A stretch of DNA of 64,000 nt from Babesia bovis T2Bo (Eukaryota > Apicomplexa > Aconoidasida > Piroplasmida > Babesiidae). The stretch spans positions 372,001 through 436,000 of the forward strand of contig NC_067396.1 in assembly GCF_000165395.2 (NCBI RefSeq), given 5' to 3'. Below, in pieces: positions 53,996 to 63,953 of the stretch (within the stretch, counting starts at the first letter, position 1; the number at the start of each line of letters is the position of its first letter). The notes beneath the pieces were generated by a model that worked only from the letters and a program-made list of their open reading frames with translations, ran no database searches and had not been told where the DNA came from. A program made the position numbers and the translations under genes.

Positions 53996-54294
53996 GATAT
54001 AGAATATAAGCACTGGAATCATCTATCCATTGGAGTATCTCAGAACTTGGATACCTATGGATAATCAATTGCACGGAATCACTATTGCGTACGCCGACAC
54101 AACACATTAGATCCTAACACATATACACAGATGACAAAAGTGACATCGTACCACTTCGCAAGCTTCCTTTCAAGTCTTTCTGGGTGATATTTACGACACA
54201 TTATTCCATAACGCAGCCACACATTGTCAACTGACGCGCCATTGTTATCTAGATTTCTCCATGATGTCCTGTACTATGTTAACCAATATATAAA

Positions 54295-56646
54295 ATGGTA
54301 GAAGATAGTAATGAAAATACTAAGCAAAAGAAGAAATCAAATCATGAAGGAGGTACTGGCGCATTTGGGCTGCTAGGCCTGGACAGAACGCTTTGCTACG
54401 CCCTAGAGCATAAGCTCAGATACAAACAACCGTCAACTATACAACGTAGGACTATACCTGCGGTGTTACAGGGGCGTGATGTAGTCTGTATAGCGAGAAC
54501 GGGTTCGGGTAAAACTGCAGCCTACCTAGCACCGGTGGTACAACTACTGGAAGGACACTCAAGAACTGTTGGAGTAAGGTGTCTTATATTACTGCCAACA
54601 CGGGAGCTTGCTTTACAAGTGTCATCAGTGCTCAAGAAGTTTATCGCATTCACTAAACGAGATGACGCATTGCGTAGTGCAACGCTCATTGGAGGTGAGT
54701 CTGTAGAAGGTCAATTTGGAGCGCTCACGTTTAACCCCGATTTAGTTGTGGCAACTCCAGGAAGGTTGTCACAGCATATAGCTGAAAAAAGCATTGACCT
54801 TACCCTAGTTACACATTTTGTTATCGATGAAGCTGATAAGCTTTTTGAAATGGGATTCATGCCAGACGTATATCGCATATTATCGAGGCTGCCTGAAAAA
54901 AGGCAGACCATGCTGGTTAGTGCCACTTTACCATCGGAGCTCACGGAATTTGTCAATTTTGGCCTCAGGAACCCAGTTATCGCACAAGTAGACAAGGATA
55001 TGCAAATAAATGAACAGTTGGAGCTAAGGTTCATTTACTCCAGGACTGAGGATAAGGTAGCAACGCTATGCCGGTTGCTACGCAACTCTAATGATACGGA
55101 AAGGACTATTGTATTCGTGTCTACTAAACATCACGTGGAGTTCTTTCGGGCCTTGCTTGCAGCTACCGGTATCACGGTATCTGCTGTCTACGGTTCCATG
55201 GATATGACTGCAAGATCACACCAAATGGGCTTGTTCAAATCGTTAAAAACAAGGGTACTAGTGGTAACCGATCTCGCGGCTCGTGGTCTAGATTTACCGC
55301 TTGTTGACTGCGTTATAAATTATGATTTCCCGCATTCGTCTAAGCTGTTCATACACAGGGTTGGTAGAACGGCAAGGGCAGGAAGACAGGGACTTGCGAT
55401 ATCGATAGTGACGATGTACGACTTTGCCTACGCATTCGAAATTCTTACAGCCATAGGGAGGAAGATGGTGATATCCAAGGAACAGATCGTGGGCAATGAG
55501 ATTTGCGCCATAGGAACTGTTGGTGATATAACGTTATTAGTCGAGAACATTAAATCGATTATACAGGATGACTCAGATATAAAGAGTCTTAAAATGTCAA
55601 TGGATGCGTCTTATAACCTATATTACAAAACAAGGCCCAACCCATCGAAGAATGCAATTGATCGTGCTCAGCAGCTACTCAAGTCCATGGGAGGTATCAT
55701 TGCTATTAGCAATGCAGTACACCCATCGTATGGCTCAGAAGCTACAATTGCTGAACCAGATCACAGTGATGGCACCGAAGAAAATTCTAAAAGTGCCATT
55801 TTAGAGTTCTTACATGGATTCCGACCGTCATCAGCCAAAACTACTATTGTCACCTCGGTACCAGCAAGCTCCATCGCTACCATGGAGAAGGCAAAGATGG
55901 TATCACAGCAATTTAGGAAGCTGGACTCTACCATAAGCGTCCCTGGAACAACGCAGCCAGGGGAAGATCCCTCACTGAATGACTTTTTGGTACCATCAGC
56001 ACCAACCAATGTGGAATCACACAACGAGTTAAAACTACCGCAGATCACATTGAATATAACACCTGATTCTGAAGAGCTTATGCAAAAGTCACGTTTCCAG
56101 AGGAAACAGCACTGGGACCCAAAGAAAAAGAAGTTTGTACAGGTAACGGTAGACCAAATGACAAACAGAGTCATCAAAAATGAAAGTGGCCAGAAAGCCA
56201 AAGGAGGCGTTGAAAACCAAGGGCTCCTAAAGAAATGGATGAAAACTAGCCGTAAACGTATACAGAAACTGGGTGAGCAGGAAGAGTATCAAGCGGCACC
56301 CAAAAAGAAGAAACAAATGGATGAAGATGCATACTCCAGTGGCGACGATCACAAAGCCAGTTACGACGAGCTCATGCATATGTTCCCCAAACACGCAGCT
56401 ACACTGGAAGCGGCAAAACTTAGCTTGCCACTAACTAATAAGCAAAAGAGGACTGTTAAAAGGTTGACCACTAAACCCGATTACGAAAAGATGCGTCCGG
56501 AACCTGCTAAGAAAGCTACCAAGAAGAAGGATAAACGGAAGAAACGACTGTCACAAGCGGAGTTCAATAAGAAGGTAGAACGCAAGATAGCATCCAGAGG
56601 AGCACCCACACGTAGCAAGATCATTGTCCGTAAAAAGACAAGATGA
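54295..56646 (+). CDS. DEAD-box RNA helicase DDX54/Dbp10
   Basis: Single exon, 783 residues. Helicase motifs are complete and in order: Q motif region ('QPSTIQRRTIPAVLQGRD'), 'ARTGSGKT', 'PTRELALQ', 'TPGRL', 'VIDEADKLFEMGF', 'SATLP', 'VFVSTKH', 'TDLAARGLDLPLVDCVINYD' and 'HRVGRTARAGR'. The C-terminal part has the Dbp10-type segment with 'QHWDPKKKKFVQV' (about residues 605-620), then Lys-rich nucleolar-type sequence to the end. Dbp10/DDX54 works in the nucleolus on 60S subunit assembly near the peptidyl transferase centre. The segment between the helicase core and the C-terminal motif (about residues 460-590) is low complexity. The divergent neighbour is IF-2, 299 nt away. Confidence 0.93.
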   Translation: MVEDSNENTKQKKKSNHEGGTGAFGLLGLDRTLCYALEHKLRYKQPSTIQRRTIPAVLQGRDVVCIARTGSGKTAAYLAPVVQLLEGHSRTVGVRCLILLPTRELALQVSSVLKKFIAFTKRDDALRSATLIGGESVEGQFGALTFNPDLVVATPGRLSQHIAEKSIDLTLVTHFVIDEADKLFEMGFMPDVYRILSRLPEKRQTMLVSATLPSELTEFVNFGLRNPVIAQVDKDMQINEQLELRFIYSRTEDKVATLCRLLRNSNDTERTIVFVSTKHHVEFFRALLAATGITVSAVYGSMDMTARSHQMGLFKSLKTRVLVVTDLAARGLDLPLVDCVINYDFPHSSKLFIHRVGRTARAGRQGLAISIVTMYDFAYAFEILTAIGRKMVISKEQIVGNEICAIGTVGDITLLVENIKSIIQDDSDIKSLKMSMDASYNLYYKTRPNPSKNAIDRAQQLLKSMGGIIAISNAVHPSYGSEATIAEPDHSDGTEENSKSAILEFLHGFRPSSAKTTIVTSVPASSIATMEKAKMVSQQFRKLDSTISVPGTTQPGEDPSLNDFLVPSAPTNVESHNELKLPQITLNITPDSEELMQKSRFQRKQHWDPKKKKFVQVTVDQMTNRVIKNESGQKAKGGVENQGLLKKWMKTSRKRIQKLGEQEEYQAAPKKKKQMDEDAYSSGDDHKASYDELMHMFPKHAATLEAAKLSLPLTNKQKRTVKRLTTKPDYEKMRPEPAKKATKKKDKRKKRLSQAEFNKKVERKIASRGAPTRSKIIVRKKTR

Positions 56647-56692
56647 GACCCAGCTAATTATATAGAATTGCCCATACAAATAGTAATAACAA

Positions 56693-57044
56693 TTACGTTT
56701 TAACCTCGTCTAACATAGCCAAAGCATCGCGAAGGCCAGCAACCTTCACACGAAGGTCCTTCTCCTCGCGTAACTGCTGCAACTGCTTCTGGCAGTAGTG
56801 AGCAGTGCGGACCACACCCTCAACCTCAGAAGGAGAATCCGGCAACCAGACGTCCTCGAAATCTTCAGATTCACGAGCTAAACGTGAACGAGATGCCGTG
56901 TGGGCAAAAAATAAAGCTCGCTTCAACTTACGAGTCAAACGCTCTACCTTACACATGTACTCGGCGTCACGCTATAGCAATATATAACGCCATAAAGCAA
57001 CCTACCCCTAACAAATGCCACGGATAATATTTCCCGCCATCCAT
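56693..57044 (-). CDS. Unknown 105-residue basic helical protein
   Basis: Two exons (57044-57006 and 56971-56693, intron 34 nt). The N-terminus 'DGGKYYPWHLLGRDAEYM' precedes a basic helix ('RLTRKLKRALFFAHTASRSR'), an acidic segment ('ESEDFEDVWLPDSPSEVE') and a coiled-coil-like C-terminus ('QKQLQQLREEKDLRVKVAGL'). No family recognised. Its ATG is only 3 nt downstream of the stop of the Hsp110-TPR gene and in the same frame: TGA, GCT, ATG. Either two proteins come from one transcript, the downstream gene has its own cryptic promoter inside its neighbour, or the TGA is sometimes read through. Confidence 0.7.
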
Positions 57045-57047
57045 AGC

Positions 57048-59466
57048 TCAGAACATACGAGCGTACACCTTCTTCATACGCGCTTGGTGTTGCTTTACCT
57101 TGTTCAGCAATGAGACCAGTAACTGGGTACACATTAGATATATAACAATAGACTAACCTGTCTAAGTTCAGCGTTGTCAGGGTGCTTGGTTAAACCCAAG
57201 CGAGCGTCTGCAACAGCCTCGTCAAGGCAGTTAATCTTGTCGTAACAAAAGGCACGACGGTAAAGCGCCTTGGGGTTGTGTGGACTGGAAAGAGCGTTAA
57301 GAACGGTTATTAGTAAATATATCCCATGTGTATGGCAAAAATAAGTAACTAGAGCACAACACACCTGAGTTCCAATGCCTTCGAGCATGAATCAATAGCG
57401 TTGCCGTAGTACTGAGGGTTGGCTATCTTGATGTAACACTGCGACCATATGAATTATCAATCATATACCTACCATGGCCATGTTTAAGTGACAAGCAAGC
57501 TGTAATGGCTCCAAAATAGCACGTTCCTCTTCAGTGGCGTCTCTTATCTTGGAACAGTACTGCAACGCTTTAATGTAGTGCTGAAGGGCAAATTCAACAT
57601 TGCCATCAGCAACGAAGGAGTTACCCTCATCCTTGTTAGCAGAAGCACGCTTTAGACAAGTGGCTCTTGGAAGAGTTACATCCATATTAACCTTGGATAA
57701 TGTGTACTCCTCGGCATCGCGCTTAGCCTTGGCAATCTCCTCCTGCCGAGCCTTCTCAGCAGCCTCCAGAGCAGCAACGTACTCAGGGCATGCCTCACCC
57801 ACCTTCTGGCGACAGTCCTTTAGCATGTGCTCACAATCATCCGAATTGATATCCCTGTTACCAGCAGCTTTAGAGCTGAATAGCTCCAAATCACGAAGGA
57901 ACGGTTCAATGTCACTGAGGTTCAAACTACTGCTGTACTTGCCTTCAGCATCATTCTTAGTCTGGATGATGTACTGCTCAATCTCATTGATCCTTGACAT
58001 CTTCTCTCGCTGCTCTTTCTCCACCTTGGCGTAAAAGTCCTCACGCTCCATGGCCTTTGATATGTCAGTATCCTCTATAGCGAGGAACTCCATCTCAGGG
58101 TCAAATATAGGAATTAGACCTTCCTTGAACAAACCAAGTGCACCAGCAGCAACAGCAGAAGTGGAGTCCAACGACACGCGAATGCCCTGGGTGGCACCAT
58201 ATTCAGTAGCTATATCAGTTGCTAACTTCTTAACAAATGGTACACGGGAACCACCACCCAAAACCTCTATACCCAATAAAGTACCCGTGGGAAGATTCCT
58301 AACCAAGGCACGCATTACACCCTCCAGATTTTCCTACAAACATTTTATCAACCAAGCTATAACATACCTTCAAAGGAGTAGCCATCTCTTCAAATTTCTC
58401 ACGGGTAATTGTAAGAGAGAAGTCATCACCAGATTCCAATACACTCTCACAGTCAATCTTTACCTCAGTAACCACACTCAACTCCTTCAGGGCCTTGGCA
58501 CATGCTTTGTATATGTTGAATGATTGGCGAGATGGGACCTCAATAGTCTCTTCCTTTGTTTCCTTGATAGTTTCGCAAACGTAGTCAGCTAACAACTCAA
58601 TCATGTGGTAGGTACCCACTTCATCATTAGAAATCTCTGATAAAACACGTTTCTCCAATGTTTCGCCACGCGTTAATTCGGCAACACAAAATGCAAAGTG
58701 GCAGAATCCAACATCTAAGAATGCAACATGCATAGTAGATTGACCAGTGCTCTGCTCGAAGTCATCAAAAACAGCAGGAAGGTGAGATGCAATCCATTTG
58801 TTAAATATACAGTCAGTCTGCTTGTACAATCGCACCTCAGAGTAACCTATTAGTGATGAGGGCTCCACTGTTAAACATACCCCAACATACTAATGAACGA
58901 TACATAGCACGAACTTGATTCTCACGGAAGTATACAGGAAATGATACACATAACGTTATTTCACTATTCGCACGAGGATGGTTCAATCCCATGTGCTGAC
59001 GAACAGTGTCAATAACTGAATTCACAAAAAATGAAAACACGTCACGAGGTTCAACGTGAGCATCCTTGTCGTCAAACTTCAAATCAAAAGATGGCTCGTC
59101 ACAATCACCGTCTAAACTAATGGGAAATAAATATCTACGGTGCTTGAAGAATTTGCCAAATTCACATTTCGTCATACCAACAATGTATGGTAGAATCTAG
59201 GTACATGTCATTATCAATGGCTCAATACCTACGTATATAGAGGTAGAATGGAGACTGCTGCTGCGAAGTTCAGCCTCTTCACCATACAACCTACGGATTA
59301 TATCCAATATAATACAAACATACCGCATACGCTTGTCAAACGCAACTATAGTAGGAGTCTCGCGATTCGATAAACGATTAACATGCAACTCTATGGAATC
59401 ACTGCCAGAATAAGATACACAAACCTTGGTGGTAAATCCACCAACGTCAAGACCAACTGTCGCCAT
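57048..59466 (-). CDS. Hsp110/Hsp70-like chaperone fused to a TPR domain
   Basis: Eight exons: 59466-59324, 59290-59233, 59196-about 58881, about 58867-58368, 58333-57473, 57438-57365, 57284-57158, 57122-57048; about 717 residues. The N-terminal part is a diverged Hsp110-type nucleotide-binding domain ('TVGLDVGGFTTKVCVS', 'NRETPTIVAFDKRMR', 'HVAFLDVGFCHFAFCVAEL', 'GIEVLGGGSRVPFVKKL'), followed by a short helical region ('VEKEQREKMSRINEIEQYII'). A substrate-binding beta domain is reduced or missing. From about residue 560 three TPR units appear ('KDEGNSFVADGNVEFALQHY', 'LQLACHLNMAMCYIKIA', 'PHNPKALYRRAFCYDKI') and a C-terminus like that of FKBP-type TPR cochaperones ('KKVYARMF'). It may act as nucleotide exchange factor and TPR adaptor in one chain. 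The third junction is uncertain (see findings). Confidence 0.85.
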
Positions 59467-59734
59467 ATTTAAAGAGATTTAAAAAGCAGCCCTAGATAGA
59501 TATGCTAAAACACGGGAACATATAACCAAGCCTCCAATGGTCAATAATGAACATATTAGTACCTTAAAGTACTTTTTAAAAAATCAGATTAAATTAGAAG
59601 ATATATGAACACCATGGAATTCCTGAGATAACACCATAAAAGTGATTCCTACCTGAGTAACGTGCCTCACTACCGCCGTACAATGATATTACGTTGATAT
59701 CTCTTAGTAACTACGTTAAACTATTATTTATGCC

Positions 59735-61280
59735 ATGGTTGAAAGTGAGGATCATGCTTGTCATAAAAATATCGTAATTATAGTTGATGCAGACACATGT
59801 GTAATTGACACCAAAACTGCCTTAATCAACGTTCTTGGCACAGTAGCCAATATACACCGGCGTTCACTCAGATCGCCATGGGCGAGCAACGCTTCTAAAG
59901 AAATAGAATCACTTAAAAGTAGCGTCAAATCGACTTGCGATCACGCAACAAGACAGGCAAAAGCAGACACCTCAGCAAGACGCAGCTCGGAAGTAACCAA
60001 GAGCACCTCCTCGAACATCAGAGAGGACCTGTTACATATACCGAATGGTGGCGTTAAACATATTAATGGCATTGTAAAAACATATTGTGTTGGTTTCCCT
60101 GAGTTCATCAATGACCAGCGAGTTCTCCAGAAATTAATATACAATATTAAAGAGGAAGTGATTCCTAGCGCATCAACAATTCGCAAGGCGTTGTTACTGG
60201 GCGATTCCTTGATTCAGTGCGCAAACAAATTTAATGCTGAAAAGGTGGAATCGCTCAAACAGGTATATACCAGCTCCCATATCTCGTATATAAGAACCGA
60301 TGGTAGCATAAAACGCTTACAGATAGTCGACGAAACTGAATCCCTAGAGCTAACACCACTTTCTGAATTTGTGGAATCAATAGCGCTAGCAAGTTACCAA
60401 CGCCAAACTCAACTGGACTTCCTTGATCACAGTGGCGATGCCGTAAAACGACTGCTAGAAGTAGCTGGATTTGATGTTTCGTTGGTTTCAGTTCAAGTTG
60501 TTTTCACGGCACAACTACCAGCCGCTTTGAGGAAGTTGATTAACATAGCTGGTATGTTATATGCGTTATTTACATATTGCTCCAGGTACACTCCAGAGTG
60601 TTGGATTCAATATTGATTTTGTACATCCACAGGAAATTGCGTCCTATTCGGAAAAGGGGGGTCCAGTTAATTACATTCTGTACCCAAAGGAGAGTCCTGT
60701 CATTGACTACATTTTTAACCAGTTGCAGATATCCTCACTGGTTAAACTCGTTAATAAAAGTGTGTTTACGCAGGGTTGTACAGCAGAAGATTCGGAAACG
60801 AATAAGGTTAATCTGTTAAAAGAGCCAGAGATAAACTTGTTTAAAGGACTTGCAGCTGCCTACTTGAGGTTCACAGTACCAGTGATTATCCAAGGAACTG
60901 TTATTGAAGGTTTTGGCAGGGGTGCATCATCTTTGGGCGTGCCAACTGCAAACCTTGACTGCAGTAGCATACCACATCTAGTACCAGGTGTATATTTTGG
61001 AACCTGCCGACTACAAGGTAACGCAGAAGTAGACCCTAATACAATATTAGACACAATTCTTAGTGTTGGCTTCAATCCACATTTCGATCACGCGACATAC
61101 TCCATAGAACCGTATATATACCACTCATTCAATTACCCTCTGCTAGGGCAGCACTTGGAACTCAATATCAAGGGGTTGCTAAGAACAGAGGCTCGTTTCG
61201 ACTCCCTGGGACATTTGATAGCAGCTATACAAACGGATATCCTAGAACATAAGCTTATAGTGTCAAAATGGGAGTCGTAG
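59735..61280 (+). CDS. Riboflavin kinase with N-terminal HAD-like region
   Basis: Two exons (59735-60551 and 60586-61280, intron 34 nt), 503 residues. The C-terminal part (from about residue 365) is a flavokinase domain: 'GRGASSLGVPTANLD', 'LVPGVYFGTC', 'LSVGFNPHF', 'YSIEPYIYHSF' and 'RTEARFDSLGHLIAAI', which makes FMN from riboflavin and ATP. The N-terminus begins 'IVIIVDADTCVID', matching the DxD nucleophile motif of HAD hydrolases; plant AtFMN/FHy also joins HAD and flavokinase domains. Other HAD motifs are not clear, so the first half may be inactive. The last 13 nt overlap the start of DRG2 in another frame. Confidence 0.85.
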
Positions 61281-62374
61281 ATAAAATTCGTGAAATAGAG
61301 GCCGAAATGGCCAGAACCCAAAAGAATAAGGCAACGGAACATCACTTGGGTATGCTAAAAGCCAAACTGGCCAAGTTGAGGACACAACTGGTAGAAGCAA
61401 GGCCTATAGGTGGTGGCAAAGGTGAAGCGTTTGAGGTTTCCAAGTGCGGAGATGCGCGCATATGTCTCATTGGTTTCCCTTCGGTAGGGAAGTCCACCCT
61501 ATCGAACGCATTGACAAACATGAACTCAGCAACTGCAGATTATGAGTTCACCACACTGACATGTGTACCTGGTATCATGATGTACAAGGCAGCGAAGATA
61601 CAGTTACTTGATTTGCCAGGTATCCTTGACGGCGCCTCAGAAGGAAGAGGTCGTGGTCGTCAAGTCATCGCAGTCGCTAACAGTTGCGACCTCGTCCTCA
61701 TGATCCTGGATGCAACCAAGGACGACTCACAAAAGTGTAAGCTAGAGCGAGAACTGCACAACGCAGGGATACGAATAAACAGAAAGCCGCCAAATATCTC
61801 CTTCAAACAGAAGAAAACCGGTGGCTTAAATATCAACAACTTGGTACCTGTGAAACACCTAAACGAACGTGTTGTGCACTCGGTACTACACGAGTATAAA
61901 ATATTCCATGCAGATATAATCATCAGGGAGGACGCAACTGTTGACGACCTAATCGATGTAGTACGAGGGAACTGCAAGTACTGCAAATGCATATACGTCT
62001 ATAACAAAATTGATATGTTATCTCTAGATGAAATAGAAGAAATTGCAAGGCGACCGAATTCAGTGGTCGTCAGCAGCTCACGCCAATGGAACCTGGAACT
62101 ACTCAAAGAACGAATGTGGGATGAACTAGAATTGATGCGAATATACACCAAAAACAAAGGTGAAGTACCAAACTTCGATGAACCGATTATTATGACGCCA
62201 CAAAGGGGTGATGGCAGAGTCTCGTCCGCAGTGCAATTAATTCACAAAAAGCTGCTAGACGAATTCAAATTTGCACTGGTTTGGGGTACTAGCGTGAAGC
62301 ATAACCCACAACACGTTGGACTAAAGCACCAACTCAACGATGAAGATGTCATACAAATCTTCAAAAAACGTTAA
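61268..62374 (+). CDS. DRG2: Developmentally regulated GTP-binding protein 2
   Basis: Single exon, 368 residues, the usual length. The start 'MGVVDKIREIEAEMARTQKN' is the conserved DRG2 N-terminus, so the ATG at 61268 is well supported although it lies inside the end of the riboflavin kinase gene. GTPase motifs: 'LIGFPSVGKSTLSNALT' (G1), 'YEFTTLTCVPG' (G2), 'LLDLPGILDGASEGRGRGRQ' (G3), 'YNKID' (G4); the C-terminal TGS domain ends in 'LNDEDVIQIFKK'. DRG2 and its partner DFRP2 act on translating ribosomes. No intron; the upstream gene is on the same strand, so its promoter must lie within coding DNA or upstream of the kinase. Confidence 0.97.
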   Translation: MGVVDKIREIEAEMARTQKNKATEHHLGMLKAKLAKLRTQLVEARPIGGGKGEAFEVSKCGDARICLIGFPSVGKSTLSNALTNMNSATADYEFTTLTCVPGIMMYKAAKIQLLDLPGILDGASEGRGRGRQVIAVANSCDLVLMILDATKDDSQKCKLERELHNAGIRINRKPPNISFKQKKTGGLNINNLVPVKHLNERVVHSVLHEYKIFHADIIIREDATVDDLIDVVRGNCKYCKCIYVYNKIDMLSLDEIEEIARRPNSVVVSSSRQWNLELLKERMWDELELMRIYTKNKGEVPNFDEPIIMTPQRGDGRVSSAVQLIHKKLLDEFKFALVWGTSVKHNPQHVGLKHQLNDEDVIQIFKKR

Positions 62375-62544
62375 CTCAACCAAAGTGTAACACTCTCAAT
62401 CTGACAGCAATAGAAACATTAACATTCCGCACAAGGCGGTAGCAATATTTATAGAATACATAAACACACATTTAAACATACAGGGCACTGATGAAGTAGC
62501 AAACGATTAGTTTAGCAGTTGTTAACCGCACGACGAAATCATGC

Positions 62545-63034
62545 TTAACCCAAAAGAGCACTAGCAGTCTCAGACTTGTACTTCCAGTTAGCTGGTAGAC
62601 GGCGCTTCTTCTTGAAGTAACGAGCCAACCTGTGGATCCTTGATTCAACAAGAATTAAACGGAATTTGGAGTCCTTGTCATTCAAGTTGTGCTCCATGTG
62701 CTTCCTCATAACAACAGCCTTCTTCACAAGGAAGTAAAGGTCCTCTGGAATGTCAGGTGCCCAACCTAAAAACAATATACAACTACAGAAAAAACATACC
62801 GTGGCCACGAAGAATACGTAAAATCTTGTTGTTGGTAATGGTTTTAACCAATGGGATGGCATTTGAATCACGAAGAACTACACCGATTTGTGAAGGAGTC
62901 ATACCCTTCTTAGCAAGCTTAACAATTTGCTGCTCCACATCAAGTGGCTTTGTCTTTACCCAGGAGGCTGGCCTGCGGCGGTAGGGGATACTCGAAGACG
63001 AGATACCCTTACCCTTTCCGTACATACGGCCCAT
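62545..63034 (-). CDS. RPS13: 40S ribosomal protein S13 (uS15)
   Basis: Two exons (63034-62800 and 62765-62545, intron 34 nt) give 151 residues, exactly the usual eukaryotic length. '[20 protein letters not shown]' starts the protein, then '[20 protein letters not shown]', '[18 protein letters not shown]', '[17 protein letters not shown]' and '[20 protein letters not shown]'. It belongs to the small ribosomal subunit, near the subunit interface bridges. The intron splits a Gly codon after residue 78. The convergent neighbour DRG2 ends 170 nt away. Confidence 0.98.
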
Positions 63035-63199
63035 GGTGGAAATACTCTACGATACTACTCAATAAATATCGATGTATAATAAGGTGTAGTTCCACAGAAC
63101 GATATTGTTATTACGACGTCGTTAAATGGAGAAACCAGCAGAAACTCGTAGATGGGGCACGCCCAAAGAAGCGAGTCATGGGGACTAGGCGAACAATTA

Positions 63200-63953
63200 T
63201 TACGATCGTTTTATGTTACTAAAATAAGATAATATGGATAATGACCGTTTCTTGGTAGGCTCTCCAGGTTCTGATTGCTTGGTAACAACCGAAGCTCCAG
63301 GTGTACGGGTTACACCCTCAGTGGACACCAAGGGTACGTCGTTGGCGTCACCACTATTGCGATAACCCATCTTAACATCATCTGAAGAAGCTGTAGTGAC
63401 TTCTGTGTCATTGCTTTCGCTGGGTGTAGTTCCCAACTGCTTTCCAGAACTCTCTAGAAACTTGTACTTGAGGTGTAGCGGATTCCTAATAACATTCCCT
63501 AAATGTCATTAGAATGGCATAGAAATAAGAAATTGAGATCATTCCAGATGATACATTTGACAACGCAGTGATGTGTAAGTCAAATGTTGTGTCCACTCGT
63601 GCCACAACCATGTTTGCCATCTCCATATTATTTCCAAGGAAACTTACATACGTGAACCGGTTTTACCGGATAGCTACCTTCGGTATCCACGATCTGCCTG
63701 TGAATGTTACCAGCGAATTGCGACAGGAAGATCGTCTGCATTAATAAGATGTTTACATGATAATACATACCGTAGCCTGACCTAGTACCTTTAAAGCTCC
63801 TTTGCTAACTCTAGGACCATTGTCATCCAACTCTATAATACGCCGCAAACGATGTGGCGGTATGACAAGTTCATCCGTGTCTAACGGTTTGCTAGATTCG
63901 GTAGTACCATGCGATTCTCTCAACAGAGCAGCTTTTTGCCGATATTCCTGCAC
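63200..63953 (-). CDS. Histone-fold protein, partial (DNA polymerase epsilon/NF-Y type)
   Basis: Minus-strand gene that continues beyond the right end of the window. Exons visible: up to about 63953 down to 63771, 63735-63648 and 63498-63200, with introns of 35 and about 149 nt; the 5' exon edge near 63953 looks like a splice acceptor ('TTTGTGCAG'). 'VIPPHRLRRIIELDDNG' and 'VSKGALKVLGQATTIFLSQF' match helices 1 and 2 of the histone folds in POLE3/POLE4, CHRAC and NF-YC; 'NVIRNPLHLKYKFLESS' fits helix 3 after splicing the longer intron. A hydrophilic Ser/Thr-rich tail follows. The exact subunit is undecided; a replication or transcription role is inferred from the fold. Confidence 0.6.
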
